The position numbers and the translations under genes were made by a program. From an uncultured Siphonobacter sp. (lineage in GTDB: Bacteria; Bacteroidota; Bacteroidia; Cytophagales; Spirosomataceae), in contig CAJYHS010000048.1 in NCBI GenBank assembly GCA_913774715.1, positions 1 to 64,000 on the forward strand: a DNA stretch of 64,000 bases. The letters run 5' to 3'. Below, piece after piece: positions 63,859-64,000 of this stretch. Numbering within the stretch: position 1 is the first letter of the stretch; every line of letters starts with the position of its first letter. The notes beneath the pieces are model-generated. The model had not been told where the DNA came from, ran no database searches, and saw nothing but the letters and a program-made list of their open reading frames with translations.

Positions 63859-64000
63859 GGGATTTACCTGCTCAGGACTTGAAGTAAAAACGCATATATA
63901 TCCATCTGAGCATTCATTAGAGTAGGGTATCGCCTTCAGCTTTTTCGCTGGAAGTAGGAAATGAATGTACCAGGGACGTTCTGCTAATGCAAACTACGAC

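Noticed and set aside
63917-64000. 27 open codons on the minus strand running to the right edge
   Set aside because: It could be the C-terminus of a leftward gene (ending SSEKAEGDTLL), but it is too short and has no motif to support a call.
1-64000. Insertion sequences, prophage, CRISPR arrays, toxin-antitoxin or known defence genes
   Set aside because: No transposase, integrase, regular spaced repeats or defence-type domains were found in any plausible frame.

Overview
The window reads as chromosomal DNA of a Bacteroidota bacterium, most likely order Cytophagales (Spirosomataceae-like). Support comes from a SusC/SusD outer-membrane pair, a subtilase with a type IX secretion C-terminal signal, an LIV-free cluster of lineage-typical families (DUF5690, SirB1-like transglutaminase, NamZ/DUF1343, SpmA-SpmB fusion, DivIVA-domain protein), and TTTG...TAnnTTTG promoters instead of sigma70 boxes. 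Genus cannot be fixed from the sequence. The DNA is densely coding; no insertion sequence, prophage, CRISPR array, rRNA or origin was seen. The only RNA genes are two identical tandem tRNA-Val(UAC). Many gene ends carry long perfect hairpins, often shared by two convergent genes.

Layout. 0-5.6 kb: SusD (cut by the left edge) and SusC, a 584-base AT-rich leader, and a secreted thioredoxin-like protein. 5.8-13.3 kb: polyprenyl synthase, siderophore-interacting reductase and DinB-like protein divergent around a 24-base perfect palindrome, MoeB/ThiF-rhodanese, a cytochrome c/PQQ sugar dehydrogenase fusion, and aspS. 13.4-20.1 kb: a leftward surface-sugar operon (3,4-ketoisomerase, aminotransferase, polyprenyl-phosphate glycosyltransferase, methyltransferase, two paralogous GT-C-like membrane proteins). 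20.5-32.3 kb: mixed housekeeping and small genes (lactonase, AI-2E family transporter, Kelch lipoprotein, tRNA-Val pair, VanX-like dipeptidase, SpmAB, degenerate TrpF-like protein, folB, DivIVA-like, WD40, phosphopantetheinyl transferase, SirB1-like). 32.5-38.1 kb: galE, rmlB, rmlA, an AraC-type membrane regulator and an acyltransferase. 38-50 kb: small unknowns, cyclophilin, S9 peptidase, subtilase plus lipoprotein, guaA, NamZ, ABC permease. 50.2-52.9 kb: DUF5690 transporter, XRE-cupin regulator and a PhnZ-like HD protein. 53.4-57.8 kb: SDR, three PspC/LiaF-type membrane proteins, mnmA. 58.0-63.9 kb: a LacI-regulated ketose operon (regulator, PfkB kinase, FucP-type permease, LamB-like porin, 3-epimerase).

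How the parts connect. RmlA and RmlB (33.6-35.7 kb) make dTDP-4-keto-6-deoxyglucose, which is the substrate of the FdtA/QdtA-like isomerase and its partner aminotransferase at 18.6-20.1 kb. The glycosyltransferases beside them would put the resulting 3-amino sugar on a polyprenyl carrier and then on a surface acceptor. The LacI cluster carries near-identical 18-base operators before the regulator and before the kinase, so it looks like an autoregulated import and epimerisation route feeding fructose into glycolysis. Start codons were moved inward where the longest frame ran into a neighbour, lacked a signal peptide, or overlapped a promoter-like box.
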